Origin: Chromobacterium subtsugae
GTDB taxonomy: Bacteria > Pseudomonadota > Gammaproteobacteria > Burkholderiales > Chromobacteriaceae
Assembly (NCBI RefSeq): GCF_001676875.1
Contig: NZ_JYKA01000005.1
Span: 62,001 to 126,000 of the forward strand
Length of the DNA: 64,000 bases
Direction: 5' to 3'
Below the pieces are notes generated by a model. The model was not told where the DNA came from and ran no database searches. It saw only the letters and a list, made by a program, of their open reading frames with translations. This document shows positions 8,602-16,106 of the stretch, piece by piece; the stretch's first letter is position 1, and each line of letters starts with the position of its first letter. Position numbers and translations under genes: made by a program.

Positions 8602-10839
8602 ATGCAACCAAGAAGCGCCGCAGTACACCCTGGCTCTCCCTCAATCTTTCCATTTTGCTTGTCCGCGATCGCCTTTGGCCTGGCTAGCCACGCCGCCCTG
8701 GCAGCGGAGCAGTCCACGCTCGAGACCGTCAAAGTCAGCGCCGAAGCGCTGGTCTTGAGGCCGGCGGCCAGCAAGCTCGCGCAAGAGGAAATCGCCCGCC
8801 CGCAGGCGAAATCGCTGGCCGAGGTGCTGGATGCGTTGCCTGGCGTCAACGCCGGCGGCTCGCCGCGTCCCGGCGGACAAACCATCAACGTCTGGGGCTT
8901 TGGCGACGTGGAGCAAGTGCAAGTGTATCTGGACGGAGCCGGGCAGGGCTTCGACAAATACCAGCAGGGCACCTCTTTCGTCGATCCGGAGCTGCTGGGC
9001 TCGGTGGAGGTGATCAAGGGCGGCCATTCGCCGTTTTACGGCAACGGCGCCTTCGGCGGCGTGGTGAAGGCGGAAACCAAGACCGTCAATGAACTGCTGT
9101 TGCCGGGGCGCAGCGTGGGCGGCTTCGCCAAGCTGGGCTATCAGGATAATGGCCACCGCTTCAGCCAGTCGCTGGCGGCGTATGCCGGCGGCGCCGGCCA
9201 GCCAGCCGACATCCTGGCCTATGTCACGCACAGCAAGGGAGGCGACGGCACGCAGCCGGACGGCACGCCTTACCGCTTCTCCGGCGGCGAGCAGCAAGGC
9301 GGCATGCTGAAGCTGGGCTGGCGGCCCGCCGACGGCCATAGCCTGAAACTCGGTTTTGTGCGCCAGGACGACGAGCTGCGCACGCCGTGGGCGGCCCGGC
9401 GCGGCGACATCCCGGCGCCCAGCGCTTACGATATCGCCAAGTACGGCCTGGAGGAGGCCTGGCTGCGCAAAACCGTGTGGCGCGAGCAGACGGTGGAGTC
9501 GATGACCGCCGACTGGAGCTATGTCAGCAGCGATCTGCCCTGGCTGGATCTGCGGCTCAGCTACGCGCAGTCGCGGCGCTTCCAGCATGACACCCGGCCG
9601 GACGGGGTGAACAGCTCGGCCTTCGATTCGCAGTTCGGCAAGGAAAGCTGGGTCAGCCAGCGCGATAAACAGTGGGAGCTGCGCAATGTGGCCAACCTGG
9701 GCGAAGGCTGGTCCAGCCAGCAGGTGACGGTCGGCGTCGCCTGGTCGCGCAAGGATCGCGACGCCATCGCCTACATGCCGAGCAAGGCCAGGGATCCCAG
9801 TTACAACTACGGGCTGATGAACCCGCGCTATTCGCCGCCGGGCAGCGAAACCATGCAGTCGGCCTACTGGGTGCACGAATGGAGGCCGCTGGACGGCTTC
9901 AGCCTGACGCCGTCGCTGCGTTACGACCATATCGAGGTGCGCGGCAGGCAGAACCTGGCGCCCACCTACAACAATCCGGCCAAGGGCCACGACTACAGCG
10001 CGCTGGCGTTCGCCGGCTGGTCGCCGCGGCTGGCCGCCAGTTGGCGTTTCCTGCCGCGCTGGACGCTGGACGCCGGCTATGCCCACACTTGGCGCGCGCC
10101 GAACGCCGATGAAGTTTACGACGTGCAGACGCTGGGCAGCACCACCGCCAGCAGCCGCCAGCTGCGGCCGGAAAAGCTGAAAGCGCTGAAGTTGGGCCTG
10201 GCTTACGACGGCGGCGGCGTGCTGGCCGCGGGCGACAAGCTGTCGGCCAGCCTCGCCTGGTTCCGCCAGGATGTCACCGACGCCATCGGCCAGCGCATCG
10301 GCCCGAACCGCGGCGACGCGCCCGGCGCGCCGCTGCCGGCGGTGATCGGTTTTTACCGCAACCTGCCGGGTTATGTGATTCGCGGTTTCGAATTCGACAG
10401 CCGCTACCAGTGGCGCGGCGCTTTCGCCAGTTTGTCTTTGTCCTCCGTCGTCGGCGAGCGCCGCCACAGCTTGCGCGACCCGTGGGGCAAGGACGAGCCG
10501 ATGGTGGACATCCCGCCGCGCAAGGCGGTGCTGACCGCCGGCTATACCTTCGCGCCGGCGGGGCTGACGCTGGGCGCGCAGGGCAAGTTCGTCCGCGCGC
10601 AGGACCGGGTGCCGCAAAACGTCAACCCGGAGGCCGTCGGCTACGCCTATCCGGCCCAGCATGGTTACGCGCTGGCCGGGTTGTTCGCGGTGTGGCAGCC
10701 GGCGACGGCCGGGCTGAAGGGCATGGAGGTGAGGCTGGCGGTGGACAATCTGTTCAACCGCAGCTACCAGCCTTACCTGACCGAAGGCGCGGAAGGCATG
10801 GGGCGCGCCATCCGCAGCAGCGTGTCCTGGCGTTTCTGA
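8602..10839 (+). CDS. TonB-dependent outer-membrane receptor, probably haem/haemoprotein type
   Basis: Outer-membrane gated β-barrel of about 745 residues for iron or haem uptake. After a signal peptide ending near ASHAALA, the TonB box ETVKVSA appears, then the plug (LAEVLDALPGVNAGG, GSVEVIKGGHSPFYGNGAFGGVV) and a 22-strand-type barrel ending in the aromatic SSVSWRF. A WRAPNADEVYD segment matches the FRAP-like box of haem receptors and RQLRPEK takes the place of the usual NPNL box, so haem transport is likely but not certain. The start is ATG 8602 (GTG 8599 also possible); no ribosome-binding site is obvious. No tonB, exbB or haem ABC genes are adjacent. Confidence 0.85.
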   Translation: MQPRSAAVHPGSPSIFPFCLSAIAFGLASHAALAAEQSTLETVKVSAEALVLRPAASKLAQEEIARPQAKSLAEVLDALPGVNAGGSPRPGGQTINVWGFGDVEQVQVYLDGAGQGFDKYQQGTSFVDPELLGSVEVIKGGHSPFYGNGAFGGVVKAETKTVNELLLPGRSVGGFAKLGYQDNGHRFSQSLAAYAGGAGQPADILAYVTHSKGGDGTQPDGTPYRFSGGEQQGGMLKLGWRPADGHSLKLGFVRQDDELRTPWAARRGDIPAPSAYDIAKYGLEEAWLRKTVWREQTVESMTADWSYVSSDLPWLDLRLSYAQSRRFQHDTRPDGVNSSAFDSQFGKESWVSQRDKQWELRNVANLGEGWSSQQVTVGVAWSRKDRDAIAYMPSKARDPSYNYGLMNPRYSPPGSETMQSAYWVHEWRPLDGFSLTPSLRYDHIEVRGRQNLAPTYNNPAKGHDYSALAFAGWSPRLAASWRFLPRWTLDAGYAHTWRAPNADEVYDVQTLGSTTASSRQLRPEKLKALKLGLAYDGGGVLAAGDKLSASLAWFRQDVTDAIGQRIGPNRGDAPGAPLPAVIGFYRNLPGYVIRGFEFDSRYQWRGAFASLSLSSVVGERRHSLRDPWGKDEPMVDIPPRKAVLTAGYTFAPAGLTLGAQGKFVRAQDRVPQNVNPEAVGYAYPAQHGYALAGLFAVWQPATAGLKGMEVRLAVDNLFNRSYQPYLTEGAEGMGRAIRSSVSWRF

Positions 10840-10860
10840 GCGCATCGCGCAATCTTCGCA

Positions 10861-10884
10861 AACCGGCCCCAGGCCGGTTTTTTT
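10861..10884 (+). terminator. Intrinsic terminator of the receptor gene
   Basis: AACCGGCC pairs with GGCCGGTT around a three-base loop CCA and is followed by TTTTT, 21 bases after the stop codon. It separates the receptor from the riboflavin block. Confidence 0.9.
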
Positions 10885-10961
10885 ATGGCGGCGGCGGATT
10901 GGAAAACGGCCAGTCGGCTACAATATCGTCCAAACGACAATTCAAACCAAGGAGGCTTGCC

Positions 10962-11576
10962 GTGTTCACCGGTATCGTCCAGGGCGTGGCCGAAGTGGTC
11001 GCCATCGAGGAAAAACAGGATTTCCGCACTCATATCGTCCGCTTGCCGCAGGCGATGCTGCCCGGCCTGCAGCTTGGCGCCTCCGTCGCCCATAACGGCT
11101 GTTGTCTGACCGTCACCCAAGTCGACGGCGATCGGGTGCATTTCGACCTGATGCGCGAGACGCTGCGCATCACCAATCTGGGCGAGCTCAAGACCGGCGA
11201 CGCGGTCAACGTCGAGCGCGCCGCGCGCTTCGGCGACGACATCGGCGGCCACGCGATGTCCGGCCACGTGATGGGCCTGGCTGAGGTCGTCGAGGTGATC
11301 GAATCCCCCAATAACCGCACAATCTGGTTCGAGTTGCCCGCCGGGCTGGAAAAATACGTGTTCGCCAAAGGCTATATCGGCATAGACGGCATCAGCCTCA
11401 CCGTGGGCGCGGTGGAGGGGCGGCGCTTCTGCGTGCACCTGATTCCTGAAACGCTGACGCGCACCAATATCGCCGCCCGCCGGCCCGGCGCGCGCATCAA
11501 TATCGAGATAGACCCGCAAACCCAGGCCATCGTCGACACTGTCGAGCGGGTGCTGGCGCAGCGCGGCCAGGCATGA
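10962..11576 (+). CDS. ribE: Riboflavin synthase alpha chain
   Basis: Converts two 6,7-dimethyl-8-ribityllumazine molecules to riboflavin plus the pyrimidine precursor. The protein has the two tandem lumazine-binding halves: MFTGIVQG at the start with NGCCLTV, then GGHAMSGHVMG joining to the second half with GIDGISLTV and HLIPETLTRTN. Length, 204 residues, is normal. The start is GTG at 10962 with GGAGG seven bases upstream; a much longer open frame from 10410 runs through the receptor gene and is not coding there. Its stop overlaps the next gene by four bases (ATGA). No RFN (FMN) riboswitch was seen upstream. Confidence 0.95.
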   Translation: MFTGIVQGVAEVVAIEEKQDFRTHIVRLPQAMLPGLQLGASVAHNGCCLTVTQVDGDRVHFDLMRETLRITNLGELKTGDAVNVERAARFGDDIGGHAMSGHVMGLAEVVEVIESPNNRTIWFELPAGLEKYVFAKGYIGIDGISLTVGAVEGRRFCVHLIPETLTRTNIAARRPGARINIEIDPQTQAIVDTVERVLAQRGQA

Positions 11577-12235
11577 TTTTGCGGGATTTGCCGGTGGTGG
11601 CGTCGTGGAGCGGCGGCAAGGACAGCTGCCTCGCGCTGTGGCGCGCGGTCCAGGCCGGCGCCAGGCCGCAGGCGCTGCTGACCATGCTGGACGAGACGGG
11701 CGAGCGCTCCCGCTCGCACGGGGCGCGGCCCGAGGTGCTGGCGTTGCAGGCCGATGCGCTGGGCTTGCCGCAGCGGTTGGGGCGCGCGAGCTGGAATGAT
11801 TACCGCGAGGTGTTCGTCGAGCGGCTGCGGGCCGCCGCGGCGGACGGCGCGCGCGCGGTGGTGTTCGGCGACATCGACCTCGCCGCGCATCGCGAATGGG
11901 AAGAGGGCGTCTGCGCCGAGGCGGGCCTTGAAGCGATCCTGCCCTTGTGGCAGCAAGCCCGCGCCGATCTGGTGCGGGAATTCGTCGCGGCGGGCTTCGT
12001 CGCCCGCATCGTGATGGTCAATGCCGCGCTGGCGGACGAGAAGTGGCTGGGGCGGATTGTCGACGCCCGGCTGATTGCAGAGATGCTGGCCGAAGGGGTG
12101 GATCCCTGCGGCGAGGCGGGAGAGTTTCATACCCTGGTGGTGGACGGGCCGCTGTTCGCCCGGCCGCTGGCGCTGCGCGACGGCGCGGTCGCCCATCTGG
12201 GCGACTATCGCGCCCTGGATTTATTGCCCGCGTGA
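11573..12235 (+). CDS. Dph6-like PP-loop ATP pyrophosphatase
   Basis: A 220-residue member of the adenine nucleotide alpha-hydrolase fold (the MJ0570/diphthine-ammonia ligase-like group). The ATP-binding PP-loop SGGKDSCLALW lies at residues 12-22, and the family motifs HGARPEVL, FGDIDLAAHREWEE and GEAGEFHTLVVDGPLF follow. In eukaryotes and archaea the relatives amidate diphthine, but bacteria lack diphthamide, so the bacterial role is open. Translational coupling to ribE (ATGA overlap) and position before ribB tie its expression to riboflavin synthesis, without proving a role there. Confidence 0.8.
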   Translation: MILRDLPVVASWSGGKDSCLALWRAVQAGARPQALLTMLDETGERSRSHGARPEVLALQADALGLPQRLGRASWNDYREVFVERLRAAAADGARAVVFGDIDLAAHREWEEGVCAEAGLEAILPLWQQARADLVREFVAAGFVARIVMVNAALADEKWLGRIVDARLIAEMLAEGVDPCGEAGEFHTLVVDGPLFARPLALRDGAVAHLGDYRALDLLPA

Positions 12236-12263
12236 GACGGGCAGACTGAACAAAGGAAGAAGC

Positions 12264-13388
12264 ATGGCCATTTCTCCGATTCAAGACATCATCGCCGACA
12301 TTAAGGCCGGCAAGATGGTGGTGCTGATGGATGCCGAAGACCGCGAGAACGAGGGCGACCTGGTGATGGCGGCCGAATTCGTCACGCCGGAGGCGATCAA
12401 TTTCATGGCCAAGCACGGCCGCGGCCTGATTTGCCTGACGCTGAGCGAAGAGCGTTGCAAGCTGCTGAACCTGCCGATGATGGCGACCAACAACGGCACC
12501 AGCTTCGGCACCAACTTCACCGTATCGGTGGAGGCCGCTGAGGGCGTGACCACCGGCATTTCCGCCGCTGACCGCGCCCATACCATCCAGACCGCGGTGG
12601 CGAGGCTGGCCAAGGCCAGCGACTTGGTGCAGCCCGGCCACGTGTTTCCGCTGAAGGCGCAGAACGGCGGCGTGCTGATCCGCGCCGGCCATACCGAGGC
12701 CGGCTGCGACCTGGCGATGCTGGCCGGCGTGGAGCCGGCCGGCGTGATCTGCGAGATCATGAACGACGACGGCACCATGGCGCGCTTGCCGGAGCTGATC
12801 GAGTTCGCCAAGCAGCACGGTTTGAAGATAGGCACCATCGCCGACTTGATCCAGTACCGCAGCCGCACCGAGTCGCTGGTGGAAAAGGTGGGCGAGCGTC
12901 CGGTGGAGACGCCGTTCGGCAGCTTCGACCTGCATGTGTTCCGCGACATCACCACCTCCGCCACCCATCTGGCGCTGAGCAAAGGCAAGATCCGCGCCGA
13001 CAAGGAAACCCTGGTGCGCGTGCACGAGCCGCTGTCGGTGATAGACGTGCTGGCGCCGCTGTGCAGCCACCACAGCTGGACCGTGCCCAACGCGCTGGAA
13101 ACCATGGAGGAGACCGGCGGCGGCGTGATGATCCTGCTGTATCGCGATGAAACCGGCCAGGATCTGGCCGAGCGTGCGCTGGGTCAGGAGGCGGCGCGGC
13201 AGAAGTGGGACAGCAAGACTTTCGGCATCGGCGCGCAAATGCTCAAGGCGCTGGGCGTGGGCAAGATGAAACTGATGTCCAGCCCGGTGAGCCTGCCGTC
13301 GATGGCCGGCTTCGAGCTGGAAGTCACCGGCTTCTGCCAGCCCGGACATTTTCACGTGGATGGCCAGGGCGGCCCAGGCGTGGCCTAA
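12264..13388 (+). CDS. ribB: 3,4-Dihydroxy-2-butanone 4-phosphate synthase with degenerate GTP cyclohydrolase II domain
   Basis: The N-terminal half (about residues 1-200) is an intact RibB enzyme that makes 3,4-dihydroxybutanone phosphate from ribulose 5-phosphate: [26 protein letters not shown] and [12 protein letters not shown] carry the metal and substrate residues. The C-terminal half keeps the fold of GTP cyclohydrolase II ([13 protein letters not shown]) but the zinc site is gone: where RibA has HSECLTGDxFxSxRCDCG, this protein reads [16 protein letters not shown]. So only the RibB activity is expected, as in the RibBX-type variant described in Proteobacteria. Start ATG 12264 follows AAAGGAAGA. 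A separate ribA should exist elsewhere. Confidence 0.92.
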   Translation: MAISPIQDIIADIKAGKMVVLMDAEDRENEGDLVMAAEFVTPEAINFMAKHGRGLICLTLSEERCKLLNLPMMATNNGTSFGTNFTVSVEAAEGVTTGISAADRAHTIQTAVARLAKASDLVQPGHVFPLKAQNGGVLIRAGHTEAGCDLAMLAGVEPAGVICEIMNDDGTMARLPELIEFAKQHGLKIGTIADLIQYRSRTESLVEKVGERPVETPFGSFDLHVFRDITTSATHLALSKGKIRADKETLVRVHEPLSVIDVLAPLCSHHSWTVPNALETMEETGGGVMILLYRDETGQDLAERALGQEAARQKWDSKTFGIGAQMLKALGVGKMKLMSSPVSLPSMAGFELEVTGFCQPGHFHVDGQGGPGVA

Positions 13389-13449
13389 ATGCGGCAATTA
13401 CGTTACAATTGCCGGCTTTCCTTAGTGTTTTCGCCGCGAGGACAAACCA

Positions 13450-13917
13450 ATGCTTGATGCAATCCAGTGTATTGAACCCAATTTTTCCGGCAAGGGCCTG
13501 AAAGTCGGCATCGTGATGGCGCGTTTCAACACGCCGGTGTGCCATGGCCTGCGCGACGCTTGTCTCGCCGAGCTGGAGAAGCTGGGCGTGGCCGCTGGCG
13601 ACATCACCCTGGCCACCGTGCCGGGTGCGCTGGAAGTTCCGCTGGTGCTGCAAACCATGGCCCAGACCGAGCGCTTTGACGCGCTGGTGGCCCTGGGCGC
13701 GGTGATCCGCGGCGAAACCTATCATTTCGAGCTGGTATCGAACGAATCCGGCGCCGGCGTCACCCGCGTCGGCCTGGACTTCGATATTCCGGTAGCCAAT
13801 GCCATTCTCACCACCGAGAACGACGAGCAGGCGGAAGTCCGCATGCAGGAGAAGGGGGCGGACGCCGCTCGCGTCGCGGTGGAAATGGCCAATCTGCACA
13901 AGACGCTGCGCGGCTGA
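13450..13917 (+). CDS. ribH: 6,7-Dimethyl-8-ribityllumazine synthase
   Basis: Condenses the RibB product with the RibA/RibD-derived pyrimidine to give lumazine, the riboflavin synthase substrate. The 155-residue protein has the family motifs [38 protein letters not shown] (containing the catalytic His) and GVLTTE-like [11 protein letters not shown]. Length fits one subunit of the icosahedral or decameric enzyme. It follows ribB by 61 bases and precedes nusB, the standard order in many proteobacteria. Confidence 0.97.
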   Translation: MLDAIQCIEPNFSGKGLKVGIVMARFNTPVCHGLRDACLAELEKLGVAAGDITLATVPGALEVPLVLQTMAQTERFDALVALGAVIRGETYHFELVSNESGAGVTRVGLDFDIPVANAILTTENDEQAEVRMQEKGADAARVAVEMANLHKTLRG

Positions 13918-13993
13918 ATTCCCGCCGCCAGCCATCCGTGGGAAGCGGTCGCCGCGCGCGCCGCTTCCCTTGCTCTTTTGAGGAATCGCCACC

Positions 13994-14443
13994 ATGAAAA
14001 CCGCCCGCCGCCGCGCCCGCGAATTCGCCGTACAAGGCATTTACGAGTGGGAACTGAACCAGGACCGCCCGGCCTCGCTGATCGAGAAGCATCTGCGCGA
14101 GAACGAATACTTCGCCAAGGCCGATGAGGCGCTGTTCCGCAACATCCTGTACGGCGTACTGAAGGATGTGTCCACGCTGTCCGCCCAGATCGGCCGCTAC
14201 TACGAGCGCGCCGAGGACGAAGTCAGCCCGGTGGAGCGCGCCGTGCTGCTGATGGCCGCGCTGGAACTGACGCAAAGCCCGGAAACCCCGTATCCGGTCA
14301 TCATCAACGAAGCCATCGAGATCACCAAAACCTTTGGCGGCACCGATGGTCACAAATTCGTCAACGGCGTGCTGGACAAGCTGGCCGCCGACGTTCGCGG
14401 CGACGAAGTCCTGGCGCAGAAACAGCGCCGCAAGCAGGATTGA
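13994..14443 (+). CDS. nusB: Transcription antitermination factor NusB
   Basis: RNA-binding factor that pairs with NusE (S10) on boxA RNA to prevent early termination of rRNA transcription. The 149-residue protein starts with the arginine-rich RRRAREFAVQGIYEWELNQ and carries SPVERAVLLMAALEL and PVIINEAIEITKTFGGTDGHKFVNGVLDKLA, the signature end of NusB. It follows ribH by 76 bases with a GAGGAAT ribosome-binding site, and the riboflavin part of the operon ends at the terminator downstream. Confidence 0.96.
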   Translation: MKTARRRAREFAVQGIYEWELNQDRPASLIEKHLRENEYFAKADEALFRNILYGVLKDVSTLSAQIGRYYERAEDEVSPVERAVLLMAALELTQSPETPYPVIINEAIEITKTFGGTDGHKFVNGVLDKLAADVRGDEVLAQKQRRKQD

Positions 14444-14479
14444 TCGTTCCGCCCGCCCTTGGGTCGGCCGGAATCCACG

Positions 14480-14504
14480 ACACCCGCTGCTGGCGGGTGT
14501 TTTT
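14480..14504 (+). terminator. Intrinsic terminator between nusB and thiL
   Basis: ACACCCGC and GGCGGGTGT flank the loop TGCT, followed by TTTTG. It ends only about 12 bases before the thiL ATG, so it may end the rib-nusB message or act as a partial terminator limiting thiL. Confidence 0.8.
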
Positions 14505-14516
14505 GCGTGAGGGGTC

Positions 14517-15467
14517 ATGAACGAGTTCGAACTGATAGCCCGCCATTTCCAGCGTCCGGCGCCGTCGGCGCTGCTGGGCGTCGGCGACGACGCCGCCATC
14601 GTGCGGCCGACGCCCGGCTGCGACCTGCACATGTCGGTGGACATGCTGGTCGAGGGGCGGCATTTCTTCGCCGACGTGGCGCCGCGCGCGCTGGGCCACA
14701 AGACGCTGGCGGTGAACCTGTCGGACATGGCGGCGATGGGCGCGCGGGCGCGCTGGGCGCTGCTGTCCATCGCGCTGCCGAAGGCGGATGAGGCCTGGGT
14801 GGCGGAATTCGCCGCCGGCTTTCACGCGCTGGCGCTCGAACATGGCGTGGAGCTGATAGGCGGCGACACCACTTGCGGTCCGTTGACGCTGTCGGTGACC
14901 GTGCTGGGCGAGGCGCCGTCCGGGCAGGCGCTGCGCCGCGACGCCGCGCGGCCCGGCGACGATGTCTGGGTGTCCGGCGAGCTGGGCCTGGGCGCGCTGG
15001 CGGTGCGCCAGCGCCTGGGCTGGCTGACGGTGGACGACGCGGATCTGCTGCAAACGGCGCGGCAGAGGCTGGAATACCCGCAGCCGAGGCTGGCGCTGGG
15101 CCGCCTGCTGTTGCCTGTCGCCCATGCGGCGGCGGACGTGTCCGACGGCCTGATGGCCGACCTGGGCCACATCCTGGCTGCCTCCGGCGTGGCGGCCGAA
15201 ATCCAGGCCGACGCCTTGCCGTCCGATCCCCGGCTGGAGGCGCTGCGCGCGCGGCATCTCGACTGCCTGGCTGCCGGCGGCGACGATTACGAACTGGTGT
15301 TCACCGCGCCGCCGCAACGGCGCGCGCAGGTGGAGGCCGCCGGCGCGCAATGCGCTTGCCGGGTCTCCCGCATCGGCCGCATCGTCGAAGGCAGCGGCGG
15401 CAAGCTTTTGGACGCCGCCGGCCACCCGATCCCTTTACAGAAAGAAGGCTATGACCACTTCGGCTGA
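14517..15467 (+). CDS. thiL: Thiamine-monophosphate kinase
   Basis: Phosphorylates thiamine monophosphate to the active cofactor thiamine diphosphate with ATP. The 316-residue protein has GVGDDAAIVRPTPG, STDML-like SVDMLVEGRHFF, GHKTLAVNLSDMAAMGA, GGDTTCGP, DVSDGLMADLGHI and the C-terminal GGDDYELVFT, covering the Mg-nucleotide site of the AIR-synthase-like fold. Ribosome-binding site GTGAGGGG lies just before the ATG. Its end overlaps the pgpA start by 17 bases, so the two are translationally coupled. Confidence 0.96.
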   Translation: MNEFELIARHFQRPAPSALLGVGDDAAIVRPTPGCDLHMSVDMLVEGRHFFADVAPRALGHKTLAVNLSDMAAMGARARWALLSIALPKADEAWVAEFAAGFHALALEHGVELIGGDTTCGPLTLSVTVLGEAPSGQALRRDAARPGDDVWVSGELGLGALAVRQRLGWLTVDDADLLQTARQRLEYPQPRLALGRLLLPVAHAAADVSDGLMADLGHILAASGVAAEIQADALPSDPRLEALRARHLDCLAAGGDDYELVFTAPPQRRAQVEAAGAQCACRVSRIGRIVEGSGGKLLDAAGHPIPLQKEGYDHFG

Positions 15468-15957
15468 TACCCCGCTCATCGTTCCCAATTGGCGTTTCCT
15501 GTTGAGCCACCCCGCCCATCTGCTGTCTTTCGGCTTCGGCAGCGGCCTGATGAAGAAAGCTCCCGGCACCTGGGGCACGCTGGTGGCCTATCCCTTGTTC
15601 TTCCCGCTGCTGGCGCTGGGGGTGGACGGCTGGTGGCTGATGGCCTTGTGCGCGCCGCTGTTCGCGCTGGGAGTGTACGTGTGCGGCATCACCGGCAAGG
15701 CGCTGGGCGTGCACGACTACGGCGGCATCGTCTGGGACGAGGTGGTGGGCATGCTGATGGTGCTGGCTTTCGCGCCGGCTAGTTGGCAGGGCTGGCTGCT
15801 GGCCTTCGCGCTGTTTCGCTTGTTCGACATCGTCAAGCCCTGGCCGATCCGTTGGTTCGACCAGCGCGTCGGCGGCGGCTTCGGGGTGATGGTGGATGAC
15901 GTCATCGCCGCGCTGTTCGCGCTGGCGGCGCAGTGGCTGATCTGGCGCGCCTTGTAA
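15451..15957 (+). CDS. pgpA: Phosphatidylglycerophosphatase A
   Basis: Inner-membrane phosphatase that makes phosphatidylglycerol from phosphatidylglycerophosphate. The 168-residue protein has the PgpA motifs GFGSGLMKKAPGTWGT, YGGIVWDEVVGML and FRLFDIVKPWPIRWFDQRVGGGFGVMVDDV with several hydrophobic spans between them. Length is normal. The gene overlaps thiL by 17 bases, the usual thiL-pgpA coupling. Confidence 0.95.
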   Translation: MTTSADTPLIVPNWRFLLSHPAHLLSFGFGSGLMKKAPGTWGTLVAYPLFFPLLALGVDGWWLMALCAPLFALGVYVCGITGKALGVHDYGGIVWDEVVGMLMVLAFAPASWQGWLLAFALFRLFDIVKPWPIRWFDQRVGGGFGVMVDDVIAALFALAAQWLIWRAL

Positions 15958-16106
15958 ACAGCGGGAATCTAATCCCCGGCGATGTATCAAAGCCGTTACA
16001 ATTCGGCAATAACAGCAGGTGGCGGCGCTGGCCGGGGTCGCGGCGCCGCCATGACTAAAAACATGCCCAGCCAGGATGCGGGCAGCTTGAAATCGGGGTT
16101 TTGATT

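Noticed and set aside
8641-10845. 734-codon antisense frame opposite the TonB receptor
   Set aside because: Shadow of the receptor gene; composition is Arg/Ala/Gln-rich and has no recognisable motif.
10410-10961. Upstream extension of riboflavin synthase
   Set aside because: Overlaps the receptor end in another frame and crosses its terminator; GTG 10962 has a GGAGG and the family N-terminus.
10885-10961. FMN (RFN) riboswitch before the riboflavin genes
   Set aside because: The gap after the terminator is only 77 bases and shows none of the conserved RFN segments.
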